Shown here: piece after piece, positions 33,492-41,411 of the stretch
Numbering within the stretch: the stretch's first letter is position 1
Layout of the letters: every line of letters begins with the position of its first letter
NCBI RefSeq assembly: GCF_000220705.2
Contig: NZ_CP023202.1
Location: 1,674,001 to 1,738,000 of the forward strand
DNA from: Streptomyces xinghaiensis S187
Lineage (GTDB): Bacteria > Actinomycetota > Actinomycetes > Streptomycetales > Streptomycetaceae
Length of the DNA stretch: 64,000 nt
Direction: 5' to 3'
Notes under the pieces: model-generated
Seen by the model: the letters and a program-made list of their open reading frames with translations, nothing else
What the model was told of the DNA's origin: nothing
The model's database searches: none
Position numbers and translations under genes: made by a program

Positions 33492-33575
33492 GAACCAGCG
33501 GGTCAGAGACCCTTTGCGGCGGGCTCCAGCACCGCCAGCCACGCACTCCACGTGGTGCGTCACGGGAAAGGTGTC
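33492..33575 (-). repeat. Degenerate second copy of the RNA methyltransferase 3' end
   Basis: The segment aligns with 34801-34882, the last codons of the RNA methyltransferase gene, at roughly 80% by eye, and includes an identical 22-bp block (33541-33562 versus 34846-34867). The minus strand still reads PVTHHVECVA then ARRKGS, against PMTHHVECVA ... AAKGS in the intact gene. The two copies flank the vapBC pair in direct orientation, like att sites of an integrated element. Confidence 0.7.
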
Positions 33576-33707
33576 GGCCGGAATCAAGCCCGGGAAACTG
33601 CAGGCCAGAGAGGTTTTCCTGCCCTCCCGGGAGTCCAGGGGCGCTGCGAGCGTCAAACGAGCGTCATGGCCCACGGGATCAACGACACGGCCGGGCGGCC
33701 TCCGGTG

Positions 33708-34157
33708 TCAGACCGGGAGGTCGTCGGGCAGGACCCGGAACGCCTTGTATCGGCCCAGTGGACGCACAGCCCGGAAATCACGACGGTCAAGCGTGAGTAC
33801 GGCGTCGGTGTCGTACTCGGCGGCGAGGGCGACGTTCACCGCATCCGCGAGGTCCAGGTCCAGGTCCAGGTCGCGATACCGGGCACGCACCGACTGGGCT
33901 ACATCCAGATGGTCTTCCGTGATCTCGGGCAGGGCGATACGGCCTCGACGCATCCAACGCCGGATGTCGTCGACCGCGCTGAGCGCCGCTTCACGGCCGA
34001 GCTCGCGCGTGGCGACGTGGTCGATCTCCGCGAGCAGCAGTGGGGACATCACCAGGAGTCCCGCGGCCATGATCGCCTCGTTCGACGCGTGATGCTCGGG
34101 ATGGGCGGAGTCGAGCGCCGCGAGGAGCCCAGAAGTGTCCGCGATGACGATGATCAC
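33708..34157 (-). CDS. vapC: VapC-type PIN-domain toxin (149 aa)
   Basis: A PIN-fold ribonuclease. The acidic residues are Asp7 in IADTSGLLAAL, Glu in LLLAEIDHVAT, Asp in DLADAVNVAL and a C-terminal LTLDRRDF. PIN toxins of this type cut tRNA or rRNA when not held by the antitoxin. ATG 34157 overlaps the antitoxin stop by 4 nt (ATGA), normal for vapBC operons. The codons before the third acidic site are a perfect (GACCTG) repeat, encoding DLDLDLDL (33850-33873), an unusual slippage-prone tract next to the active site. Confidence 0.9.
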   Translation of the reverse strand: MIIVIADTSGLLAALDSAHPEHHASNEAIMAAGLLVMSPLLLAEIDHVATRELGREAALSAVDDIRRWMRRGRIALPEITEDHLDVAQSVRARYRDLDLDLDLADAVNVALAAEYDTDAVLTLDRRDFRAVRPLGRYKAFRVLPDDLPV

Positions 34158-34414
34158 GTGGCGGTCCCGGACTCCGTCTCGCGGCTCACGGCGTCGGCGA
34201 CGGTGTCACGCACCTCACTCTTGCCGGGAGTACGACCTGCCCCCTGGAAAGAGCGGGAGAAGAGAGGCTCGTCCCAGACACGGTTGGCCATGGCCGCGAG
34301 ATGGATGCCCTGACGGATGATCTCGGCCTCGCTGACGCCGCGCCGCTTCGCGGCCTCCTTGATGATTGCGAGATCTTCCGGATCGGCGTAGACGTTGGTT
34401 CGCTTCATGGACAT
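34154..34414 (-). CDS. vapB: VapB/CopG-type ribbon-helix-helix antitoxin (86 aa)
   Basis: The N-terminus MSMKRTNVYADPEDLAIIKE, then AAKRRGVSEAEIIRQGIHLA, is a standard ribbon-helix-helix DNA-binding fold (one strand, two helices). The C-terminal ~40 residues (DEPLFSRSFQGAG ...) are the flexible toxin-wrapping part. The start could be ATG 34414 or ATG 34408. There is no RBS and promoter-like repeats overlap the start, so the message may be leaderless. It should neutralise the adjacent PIN toxin and repress the operon. Confidence 0.87.
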   Translation of the reverse strand: MSMKRTNVYADPEDLAIIKEAAKRRGVSEAEIIRQGIHLAAMANRVWDEPLFSRSFQGAGRTPGKSEVRDTVADAVSRETESGTAT

Positions 34415-34438
34415 GTACCATGCATAGCACATGTACCA
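34411..34438 (-). promoter_or_regulatory. Direct-repeat operator at the vapB start
   Basis: ACATGTACCA occurs at 34411-34420 and again at 34429-34438, 18 bp apart (TGGTACATGT on the coding strand). Each contains the palindrome ACATGT. The first copy overlaps the candidate start codon. Paired half-sites at the start are the usual layout for autoregulation by RHH antitoxins. Confidence 0.6.
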
Positions 34439-34811
34439 CGGCGGTGCACAACCTCCACAGTCGCGCGCTCCATGAACGACGCGACCAGCACGGACGACGG
34501 AAGCGGAGCAACTACCTCCGCTCGTAGGCAACCGGTGCTCCTGCCATGCCAGACCTCGGCAATGCGTAACAGTGCCCGGTCTCACGGCCGCCGACCTGCA
34601 CCCGTTCCTCGAGCCGCGTCGTGGCCAGGCGGATCACCGGGTCGCCACGGCGGCGGCGCAGTTCGAGCATCAGTCCGGGAAAGAAGTCGCGGGGCCAGGC
34701 GATTCCGGTCAACCGGCCCGAGTTGTGGCCGAGTTCGGCGACGACATCGCGCGTCGCCTCTGCTTCGTCCGACTCCTCGACGGTGCCCCGCCGGCCCGGT
34801 GAAACCGCGGG
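34439..34811. other. Region between vapB and the RNA methyltransferase
   Basis: No recognisable gene. A minus-strand frame of 66 codons (ending at 34512) with AWPRDFFPGLMLELRRRRGD and VIRLATTRLEERVQVGG looks coding-like but has no RBS or known relative; it may be a remnant carried with the element. Confidence 0.35.
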
Positions 34812-36158
34812 TCAGGAGCCCTTCGCGGCCGGTTCGAGGACGGCGACGCACTCCACGTGGTGCGTCATCGGGAAGAGGTCGAACGCCCGCAGCTTGCGGG
34901 GCTTGTAGCCGCCCTCGCGGAAGTACGCCAGGTCGCGCGCGAGGGCCGCCGGGTCGCAGGCGACGTAGACGACGCGGCGGGCGCCCAGGGCGGCGATCCG
35001 GGCGACCGTCTGCCGGCCCGCGCCCGCGCGCGGCGGGTCGAGGACGATCAGGTCGGCCTCGGTGATGCCCGTTTTCGGCAGCACCTGCTCGACCTTGCCC
35101 TGTTCGATGCGGACGCGGTCCAGGTCGGCGAGGTTGTGCCGGGCGTCCTCCACCGCGCGCTTGCCGGACTCGATGCCGAGCACCGCGCCGGCCTCGCCCA
35201 CCCGCTCCGCGATGGCGCCCGCGAACAGGCCGACGCCGCAGTACAGATCGAGGGCCATCTCGCCCTTGCGCGGCATCAGGCCCTGCATCACGGCCTCCAC
35301 CAGCAGGTCCGCCGCCTTGGGGTGGACCTGCCAGAAGCCGCCCGAGCCGACCCGCCAGGTGCGCCCGGCCGCCCGCTCGCGGACGAAAGGACGGCCGTGC
35401 ACCCGGTGCACGCCGCCGTCCCTCTCCTCCACCCGCAGCACCGAGACGGGGCGGTCGAGTTCGACGATCGGCAGCCGGCCGCCGGGCCGGGGGGTGAGGA
35501 TGACCTGCCGGTCGTTCGAGCCGGTGGCCGCGATCGCCTCGACCCCCGCGATCTGCGGCCACTCCCGCTTCTCCACGCCGAGCTCGCTGACGCCCGGCGC
35601 CGCGATCAGGCAGTGGTCGACCGGCTGCACCTCGTGCGAGCGGTGCTTGCGCAGCCCCGCCTGCCCGTCCTCGTCCACCGCGTACTGCACCCGGGTGCGC
35701 CAGGCCGGCACCTCGCCCTTGGCCACCTTGTCGCCGGGAGCGGGCTCGACGGTCCCGTCCCAGCCCGCCTCCTGCGGCGTCAGCCCGGCCAGCCGGGAGA
35801 GCTGCTCGGCGACCACGGCGCCCTTGAGCCGCCGCTGGGCGCCCGGCGCCACGTGCTGCCAGTCGCAGCCGCCGCACTTGCCGGGCCCGGAGAACGGGCA
35901 GGGCGCGGGGATCCGGTCGGGCGAGGCCTCCAGGACCTCCACCGCGTCGGCCCGCAGAAAGCGGGAGCTCTCGTCGCCCTCGGTGACCCGGGCGGTCACC
36001 CGCTCACCGGGCAGCGTGTGCCGGACGAACAGCACCCGGCCGCCCGGTGTGCGGGCGATGCAGTGCCCCCCGTGCGCGACGGGCCCGACCTCGACCTCGT
36101 ACTCCTCGCCGACGAGCGAGGGGGCTTCGGAGGCGGAGGGGGTGGATGGTGTCGTCAC
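34812..36158 (-). CDS. Class I SAM-dependent RNA m5U methyltransferase, TrmA/RumA family (448 aa)
   Basis: Methylates uridine at C5 in tRNA or 23S rRNA; the exact target cannot be told from sequence alone. An N-terminal TRAM domain (~15-75) precedes a 4Fe-4S cluster region (CPFSGPGKCGGCDWQH plus a later Cys in PVDHCLI). The methyltransferase core follows, with LYCGVGLFAGAIA (motif I), VLDPPRAGAG (motif IV) and the catalytic Cys in YVACDPAALARDL. The C-terminus PMTHHVECVAVLE is conserved. Its 3' end is duplicated 1.2 kb downstream around vapBC. Housekeeping gene in Streptomyces; monocistronic or just upstream of the K+ transporter's 3' end. Confidence 0.92.
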   Translation of the reverse strand: MTTPSTPSASEAPSLVGEEYEVEVGPVAHGGHCIARTPGGRVLFVRHTLPGERVTARVTEGDESSRFLRADAVEVLEASPDRIPAPCPFSGPGKCGGCDWQHVAPGAQRRLKGAVVAEQLSRLAGLTPQEAGWDGTVEPAPGDKVAKGEVPAWRTRVQYAVDEDGQAGLRKHRSHEVQPVDHCLIAAPGVSELGVEKREWPQIAGVEAIAATGSNDRQVILTPRPGGRLPIVELDRPVSVLRVEERDGGVHRVHGRPFVRERAAGRTWRVGSGGFWQVHPKAADLLVEAVMQGLMPRKGEMALDLYCGVGLFAGAIAERVGEAGAVLGIESGKRAVEDARHNLADLDRVRIEQGKVEQVLPKTGITEADLIVLDPPRAGAGRQTVARIAALGARRVVYVACDPAALARDLAYFREGGYKPRKLRAFDLFPMTHHVECVAVLEPAAKGS

Positions 36159-36237
36159 AGCGGGGATGCTCCTGAGCTGGTGGTGAGGCGGAGGTCGGGC
36201 GGGAAGGACCGGGACGGGCCGACCGCAGCCCTCCAGT

Positions 36238-38340
36238 CTACGTCCCCCGGCGGGAGCCGCCGTCCACCCCGGAATCGCTGCGGAACTCCGGCCGGGGAGG
36301 CTCCTGTTCGGCCGTCCCGGCCGGCCCCGCCGGCCCCCGCCGCACCGCTCCCGGCGCGCTCCAGTCGGCCCGCCGCTTCGCCCGCGCCTTGGCCCGCTCG
36401 GAGGACTCCAGCTGGTACGGCACGGAGGTCACCATCACCCCGGGCGTGAACAGCAGCCGTCCCTTGAGCCGCAGCGCGCTCTGGTTGTGCAGCAGGTGCT
36501 CGTACCAGTGGCCGACCACGTACTCCGGGATGTAGACCGTGACCGCGTCCCGCGGGCTGTCCCGGCGCAGCCCCTTGACGTACTCGATGGTGGGCCGGGT
36601 GACCTCCCGGTACGGCGAGTCCAGGATCTTCAGCGGCACGGTGATGCCGCGCCGCTCCCACTCCGCCCGCAGCTCCCGGGTCTCCTCCGGGTCCACGTTG
36701 ACGCTCAGCGCCTCCAGCGGCCCGGAGCGCAGCAGCTTCGCGTAGGCCAGCGCGCGCAGGGTGGGCTTGTGGACCTTGGAGACCAGGACGATGGAGTGCA
36801 CCCGCGAGGGACGTGTGGCCTCGTCGCCCGGCTCGTCCGGGGCGGCCAGTTCCTCGGAGACCCGGTCGTAGTGGCGGCGGATCGCCGTCATCACCCCGTA
36901 GAAGACCACCATGCCCAGCAGGGCGACCCAGGCCCCATGGGTGAACTTGGTGACCAGCACGACGACGAGCACCAGCCCCGTGATGCAGGCCCCGGTGAAG
37001 GCGATCACCCGGGAGCGGAGCATGCGGCGGCGGGCGGCCGGGGCGGTCTCCTGTGCCAGATGGCGGTTCCAGTGCCGGACCATGCCGGCCTGGCTGAGCG
37101 TGAAGGACACGAAGACGCCGACGATGTAGAGCTGGATCAGCCGGGTCGAGTCGGCGTCGTAGACGTACACGAGCACGCCGGCGGCGCCCGCGAGCATCAC
37201 GATGCCGTTGGAGAACGCCAGCCGGTCGCCGCGGGTGTGCAGCTGACGCGGCAGATACCGGTCCTGGGCGAGGATCGAGCCGAGCAGCGGGAATCCGTTG
37301 TACGCGGTGTTGGCCGCCAGGAACAGCACCAGCGCCGTGGCCCCGGCCAGCAGCAGGAACAGCAGCGAGCCCCCGCCGAAGACGGCCGCGGCGACCTGCG
37401 AGATGACGGGGTCCTGATGGTATTCGTCGCCGACCGGGACACCGTCCCGCAGCAGCTCGTGGGCCGGCCGCTCGGCCATCTTGACGTCGGTGGCCATCGC
37501 CAGCGCGATGATGCCGACGAACATGGTGACGGCCAGGGAGCCCATCAGGGCCAGGGTCGTCGCGGCGTTGCGGCTCTTGGGGCGGCGGAAGGCGGGGACG
37601 CCGTTGCTGATCGCCTCAACACCCGTGAGCGCGGCGCAGCCGGAGGAGAACGCCCGCAGCAGCAGGAACACCAGGGCGAAGCCGGCGAGCCCCTGCTCCT
37701 CCGCGGCGATCTCGAAGTCCGCGGTCGGGGCGCGCATCTCGTCGTCCAGGACCAGCCCGCGGAAGGCCCCCCAGAAGATCATCAGGAAGACGCCCGTCAC
37801 GAAGACGTACGTCGGGACCGCGAAGAGCTTGCCGGACTCCCGCACGCCCCGCAGGTTCATCAGGGTCAGCACGACGATGATGCCGATGGCGAACGCCGTC
37901 TGGTGCTCGGCCACGAACGGCACCGCCGAGCCCAGGTTCTCCACCCCGGCCGCGATCGACACGGCGACGGTGAGGACGTAGTCGACGAGCAGCGCCCCCG
38001 CGACGGCGAGCCCGGCCCGCGGCCCCAGGTTGGTGGTGGCCACCTCGTAGTCGCCGCCCCCGCTGGGGTACGCGTGCACGTTCTGCCGGTACGAGGTGAC
38101 GACGATGAACATCAGCAGCACCACGGCGACCGTGATCCACGGGCTGAAGTGGTAGGCCGACACCCCCGCGACGGAGAGGACGATCAGCACCTCTCCCGGC
38201 GCGTAGGCCACGGACGAGAGCGGGTCGGAAGCGAAGACGGGGAGTGCGATCCGCTTGGGGAGGAGCGTCTCCCCGAGCCTGTCGCTGCGCAGCGCCCGGC
38301 CGATCAGGATCCGTTTGGGCACGTCGGTCAGTTTGGACAC
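36238..38340 (-). CDS. KimA-type APC superfamily potassium transporter (700 aa)
   Basis: About twelve membrane segments followed by a ~190-residue cytoplasmic domain. Specific similarities to Bacillus KimA (YdaO): LPVFASDPLSSVAYAPGEVL, TSYRQNVHAYPSGGGDYEVA, DYVLTVAVSIAAGVENL, RAFSSGCAALTGVEAISNGV, RGDRLAFSNGIVMLAG, FVSFTLSQAGMVRHW and the terminal LLHNQSALRLKGR. KimA takes up K+ with protons and is controlled by c-di-AMP. GTG 38340 is chosen; a TACGAT box lies 7 nt upstream with no RBS, so the message is probably leaderless. Usually annotated only as an amino-acid permease; the divergent TrkA genes support a K+ role. Confidence 0.85.
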   Translation of the reverse strand: MSKLTDVPKRILIGRALRSDRLGETLLPKRIALPVFASDPLSSVAYAPGEVLIVLSVAGVSAYHFSPWITVAVVLLMFIVVTSYRQNVHAYPSGGGDYEVATTNLGPRAGLAVAGALLVDYVLTVAVSIAAGVENLGSAVPFVAEHQTAFAIGIIVVLTLMNLRGVRESGKLFAVPTYVFVTGVFLMIFWGAFRGLVLDDEMRAPTADFEIAAEEQGLAGFALVFLLLRAFSSGCAALTGVEAISNGVPAFRRPKSRNAATTLALMGSLAVTMFVGIIALAMATDVKMAERPAHELLRDGVPVGDEYHQDPVISQVAAAVFGGGSLLFLLLAGATALVLFLAANTAYNGFPLLGSILAQDRYLPRQLHTRGDRLAFSNGIVMLAGAAGVLVYVYDADSTRLIQLYIVGVFVSFTLSQAGMVRHWNRHLAQETAPAARRRMLRSRVIAFTGACITGLVLVVVLVTKFTHGAWVALLGMVVFYGVMTAIRRHYDRVSEELAAPDEPGDEATRPSRVHSIVLVSKVHKPTLRALAYAKLLRSGPLEALSVNVDPEETRELRAEWERRGITVPLKILDSPYREVTRPTIEYVKGLRRDSPRDAVTVYIPEYVVGHWYEHLLHNQSALRLKGRLLFTPGVMVTSVPYQLESSERAKARAKRRADWSAPGAVRRGPAGPAGTAEQEPPRPEFRSDSGVDGGSRRGT

Positions 38341-38600
38341 GCTGAGGATCGTAAGCCCGCGCTCAGGGGGAACAGCGCGGGCGGTCCGGATGGCGGAACT
38401 CCTTGACGCGATTCGAACACCGGGGGAACACCGGCGGTGAGGCCGGGTACGCGATGGGTCCCGCTCGAACACGGAGGGGTAGCGTTGCCGGGGACAGGAC
38501 GGATCAGCGACGGATCAGTGGCACCCCGGCGGGGACGGAAGGATGATGGGCGATGTGTGTCCAGGTCACAACGGCAGGGGAAGGCGCGGGGTAGGACCTC

Positions 38601-39269
38601 ATGCACATCGTGATCATGGGCTGCGGCCGGGTCGGTTCGGCCCTGGCGCAGACGCTTGAAGAACAGGGCCACACGGTCGCCGTGATCGACCAGGACCCCA
38701 CCGCCTTCCGCCGCCTCGGCTCGGGATTCGGCGGCCGCCGGGTCACCGGCATGGGCTTCGACCAGGACACCCTCCGCGAGGCGGGCATCGAGGAGGCGGG
38801 CGCGTTCGCCGCCGTGAGCAGCGGCGACAACTCCAACATCATCGCGGCCCGGGTGGCCCGGGAGATGTTCGCGGTCGAGAACGTGGCCGCCCGCATCTAC
38901 GACCCGCGGCGCGCCGAGGTCTACCAGCGCCTGGGCATCCCCACCGTGGCCACCGTCCGCTGGACCGCGGACCAGATACTGCGCCGGCTGCTGCCGTCCG
39001 GCGCCGAGGCGCTCTGGCGCGACCCGAGCGGGGCGGTGCAACTGGCCGAGGTGCACGTCTCCACCGACTGGGTCGGCCACAAGGTCGGGCGGCTTCAGGA
39101 GGAGACCGGCGTCCGGGTGGCGTTCCTGACCCGGCTCGGCGAGGCCGTACTGCCCACCTCCCAGACGGTGCTGCAGGAAGGCGACCTGGTGCATGTGATG
39201 ATGCGCGTCGACGACATGGACAAGGTCGAGGCGGTCTTCTCCGAGGGCCCGGGGGAGGAACGGCGATGA
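38601..39269 (+). CDS. TrkA/RCK-type potassium regulatory protein, first of pair (222 aa)
   Basis: The N-terminal Rossmann RCK_N domain begins MHIVIMGCGRVGSALAQTLE (GxGxxG) with an acidic residue after beta-2 (VIDQD) for NAD(H). RCK_C follows from ~135 (AVQLAEVHVSTDWVGHKVGR ... LQEGDLVHVMM). It overlaps the next, similar gene by 4 nt; Mycobacterium CeoB/CeoC is the same arrangement. Such proteins gate a membrane K+ channel or carrier. No TrkH is present here, but the divergent KimA-type carrier is 260 bp away. Confidence 0.92.
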   Translation: MHIVIMGCGRVGSALAQTLEEQGHTVAVIDQDPTAFRRLGSGFGGRRVTGMGFDQDTLREAGIEEAGAFAAVSSGDNSNIIAARVAREMFAVENVAARIYDPRRAEVYQRLGIPTVATVRWTADQILRRLLPSGAEALWRDPSGAVQLAEVHVSTDWVGHKVGRLQEETGVRVAFLTRLGEAVLPTSQTVLQEGDLVHVMMRVDDMDKVEAVFSEGPGEERR

Positions 39270-39937
39270 GGGTGGCGATCGCGGGTGCCGGCGCGGTGGG
39301 CCGCTCCATCGCGGGCGAGCTCCTGGAGAACGGGCACGAGGTGCTGCTGATCGACAAGGCCCCGACGGCGATCTCGGTGGAGCGGGTGCCGCAGGCCGAG
39401 TGGCTCCTGGCGGACGCCTGCGAGATCACCTCGCTGGACGAGGCGGCGCTCCAGCGCTGCAACGTGGTGATCGCGGCGACCGGTGACGACAAGGTCAACC
39501 TGGTCGTCTCCCTGCTCGCCAAGACGGAGTACGGGGTGCCGCGCGTGGTGGCCCGGGTCAACCACCCCAAGAACGAATGGCTGTTCAACGAGTCCTGGGG
39601 CGTGGACGTGGCGGTCTCCACCCCGCGGCTGATGTCGGCCCTGGTGGAGGAGGCGGTGAGCGTCGGCGACCTCGTCCGGCTGCTGCGCTTCAGCCACGGC
39701 GACGCCAACCTCGTCGAGCTGACGCTGCCGCCCGAGTCCGCCCTGGCGGGCACCCGCGTCGGCGACGTGGACTGGCCTGAGGACACCTCGCTGGTCACGA
39801 TCATCCGCGGTACGCGCGTGCTGGTGCCCAGCCAGGACGACGCCCTGGAGGCCGGTGACGAACTGCTGTTCGTCGCGGCGCCGGCCCGGGAGGAGCGACT
39901 GGAGGAACTGCTGTCCGTACGCCGCCAGAGCGGCTGA
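39266..39937 (+). CDS. TrkA/RCK-type potassium regulatory protein, second of pair (223 aa)
   Basis: RCK_N with GAGAVGRSIAGELLENGHEV (GxGxxG) and LLIDKAP, a conserved AATGDDKVNLVVSLLAK block, and RCK_C from ~140 (ANLVELTLPPESALAG ... ALEAGDELLFVAAP). ATG 39266 overlaps the previous stop (ATGA). Two RCK subunits probably form a hetero-octameric ring. Co-transcribed with the first RCK gene and followed by a strong hairpin. Confidence 0.92.
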   Translation: MRVAIAGAGAVGRSIAGELLENGHEVLLIDKAPTAISVERVPQAEWLLADACEITSLDEAALQRCNVVIAATGDDKVNLVVSLLAKTEYGVPRVVARVNHPKNEWLFNESWGVDVAVSTPRLMSALVEEAVSVGDLVRLLRFSHGDANLVELTLPPESALAGTRVGDVDWPEDTSLVTIIRGTRVLVPSQDDALEAGDELLFVAAPAREERLEELLSVRRQSG

Positions 39938-39969
39938 GCCGCCGGCCGCGTACGGCACGGCGTACGGCG

Positions 39970-40016
39970 CGAGGGGCCCGGAAACCCATGGTCACCATCG
40001 GTTTCCGGGCCCCTCG
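39970..40016. terminator. Bidirectional terminator between TrkA pair and DUF3159 gene
   Basis: A perfect 17-bp stem (39970-39986 with 40000-40016, beginning CGAGGGGCCCGG). The 13-nt loop itself contains ATGGT/ACCAT pairing. The flanking genes converge here. Confidence 0.88.
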
Positions 40017-40069
40017 GCCGTGTCACGGGCTCCGGCGCGGAGCGTCCCGCCGGCTCAGTCCCGGCCGGC

Positions 40070-40972
40070 TCAGTCCCGCGCGTGCCGGCGCCGGGCGGGC
40101 GGCTCCGCGCCGCCCCCGCCGCCCGTACGGTCCGTGCCGTCCGGGTGCGCCGGCCCGGACAGCCGCTCGATCGCGTCGTCCACGACCTCGTGCGCCAGCC
40201 GTTCGAAGGCGTCCTCCCCCCGGTGGTGGGCCCGCTCGCGCTCCTCGCGTTCGCGCTCCTCCGCCTCCATCTCGGCGATCACGTCGATCGGCGGCGGTGC
40301 CTTGGCCAGGAAGATCCAGGTGAGGTAGACGCAGAGCAGGAACGGCGGGATGCCGAGCGCCACCTTCACCCAGCCGAGCTGCGTGGCGTCCCCCCACCAG
40401 TAGAGCGGGAAGAGGATCGCCGACTTGGCGAGCAGGATGAGGCCCCAGGCCCAGGTGGCCCGGGTGTAGGCGCGGAAACGGCCCGGGTTGCGGGTGCGCC
40501 AGGAGAGGTTCTCCCGCAGGATCGGCCCGAGCAGCAGGCCGATCAGCGGGAAGCGGAACACCGCCGAGAGGATGTACACCACCGAGAGGCCCAGCGTGTA
40601 GAGCATCCCCGGCAGGTAGAAGTTCTTCGCGTCGCCGGACATCATCGCGAAGACGGCGCCGAAGGCCACGCCGAAGAGCCCGCTGAAGGCGTGCTTGAGC
40701 GTGTCCCGCCGGATCAGCCGGACGGCGGCGAGCACCGCGGTCAGCCCGAGCGCGGCGATGGCCGACAGATGGATGTCGCGCTTGATCGTGTAGAGGAGGA
40801 TGAAGACGAGACCGGGCACGGTGGTGTCCACCATGCCGCGCACCCCGCCGAACGCCTCCAGCAGCGCGGTGTCGGCGGCGGACCGGCTCCCCGCGGACTC
40901 CTGGTCCGGGCCCGGGCTCTCGCCGTCGGTCTCTGCTGCGGTCGTGGGAGTCGGCCTGTCGGAGGACGCCAC
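40070..40972 (-). CDS. DUF3159 family membrane protein (300 aa)
   Basis: Actinobacterial membrane protein family of unknown function. GTG 40972 lies 3 nt after the stop of the OB-fold gene. The N-terminal ~40 residues are hydrophilic; LLEAFGGVRGMVDTTVPGLV is the conserved family start. Five to six membrane helices follow, with FRAYTRATWAWGLILLAKSA near the end of the domain. The tail is highly charged (EMEAEEREREERERAHH) and basic at the end. Always found beside the small OB-fold protein in streptomycetes, as far as I recall. Confidence 0.9.
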   Translation of the reverse strand: MASSDRPTPTTAAETDGESPGPDQESAGSRSAADTALLEAFGGVRGMVDTTVPGLVFILLYTIKRDIHLSAIAALGLTAVLAAVRLIRRDTLKHAFSGLFGVAFGAVFAMMSGDAKNFYLPGMLYTLGLSVVYILSAVFRFPLIGLLLGPILRENLSWRTRNPGRFRAYTRATWAWGLILLAKSAILFPLYWWGDATQLGWVKVALGIPPFLLCVYLTWIFLAKAPPPIDVIAEMEAEEREREERERAHHRGEDAFERLAHEVVDDAIERLSGPAHPDGTDRTGGGGGAEPPARRRHARD

Positions 40973-40975
40973 CGG

Positions 40976-41377
40976 CTACTCCTGTCCGGGAGGTCGGAGT
41001 TCGTATCGGGGGTTGAACAGCACGCGGCGGCCCTGGCTGGTCGAGACCCGGCCGGTCGCGATGAGCCTGCGCCCCGGTTCTATGCCGGCGATCGAGCGCC
41101 GGCCCAGCCAGACCACGTCCAGCGGCGCGGAGCCGTCGTAGAGCTCGGCCTCCAGGGCGGGCACCCCCGCCCGGGGCCGCTGGGTGACCGTGCGCAGCGT
41201 ACCGGTCACCTTGACGACCTCGCGGTCGGGGCATTCCCGGATGGGAACACAGCCCGCCGTCTCCCGGGCGTCCTCCCGGAGCTCGTCGGCGTCCAGCTCC
41301 TCCGGGGTGGAGGAGAGCCGGTCGAGCATCCGGCGGAAGCGGCCGGTCTGTTTCACGGGGCGGGAAGCACCACTCAT
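40976..41377 (-). CDS. OB-fold nucleic-acid-binding protein (133 aa)
   Basis: After ~45 charged residues (RRMLDRLSSTPEELDADELR) comes a single OB-fold: VVKVTGTLRTVTQRPRAGVP, ALEAELYDGSAPLDVVWLG, RLIATGRVSTSQGRRVLFNP. This is the tRNA-anticodon/RecG-wedge-like OB type. Two Cys near residue 43-49 (GCVPIRECPD). It precedes the DUF3159 gene by 3 nt, and a shared transcript is likely. Specific ligand unknown. Confidence 0.85.
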   Translation of the reverse strand: MSGASRPVKQTGRFRRMLDRLSSTPEELDADELREDARETAGCVPIRECPDREVVKVTGTLRTVTQRPRAGVPALEAELYDGSAPLDVVWLGRRSIAGIEPGRRLIATGRVSTSQGRRVLFNPRYELRPPGQE

Positions 41378-41411
41378 ACGGGCAGCCTACCGGGGGGTGG
41401 GGCCGGACGGA

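Noticed and set aside
36487..38406. A 639-codon plus-strand open frame opposite the KimA-type gene, and similar long frames opposite KdpD (42113-44983), pglW (19627-20898) and the ABC membrane gene (2370-3491)
   Set aside because: High-GC DNA gives long open frames antisense to real genes. These encode His/Arg/Gly-rich low-complexity sequence with no domains and no RBS.
38341..38600. Possible c-di-AMP (ydaO-type) riboswitch before the KimA-like or RCK genes
   Set aside because: The conserved core and stems of that riboswitch are not recognisable, the KimA-type gene looks leaderless, and the RCK gene has an ordinary short RBS region.
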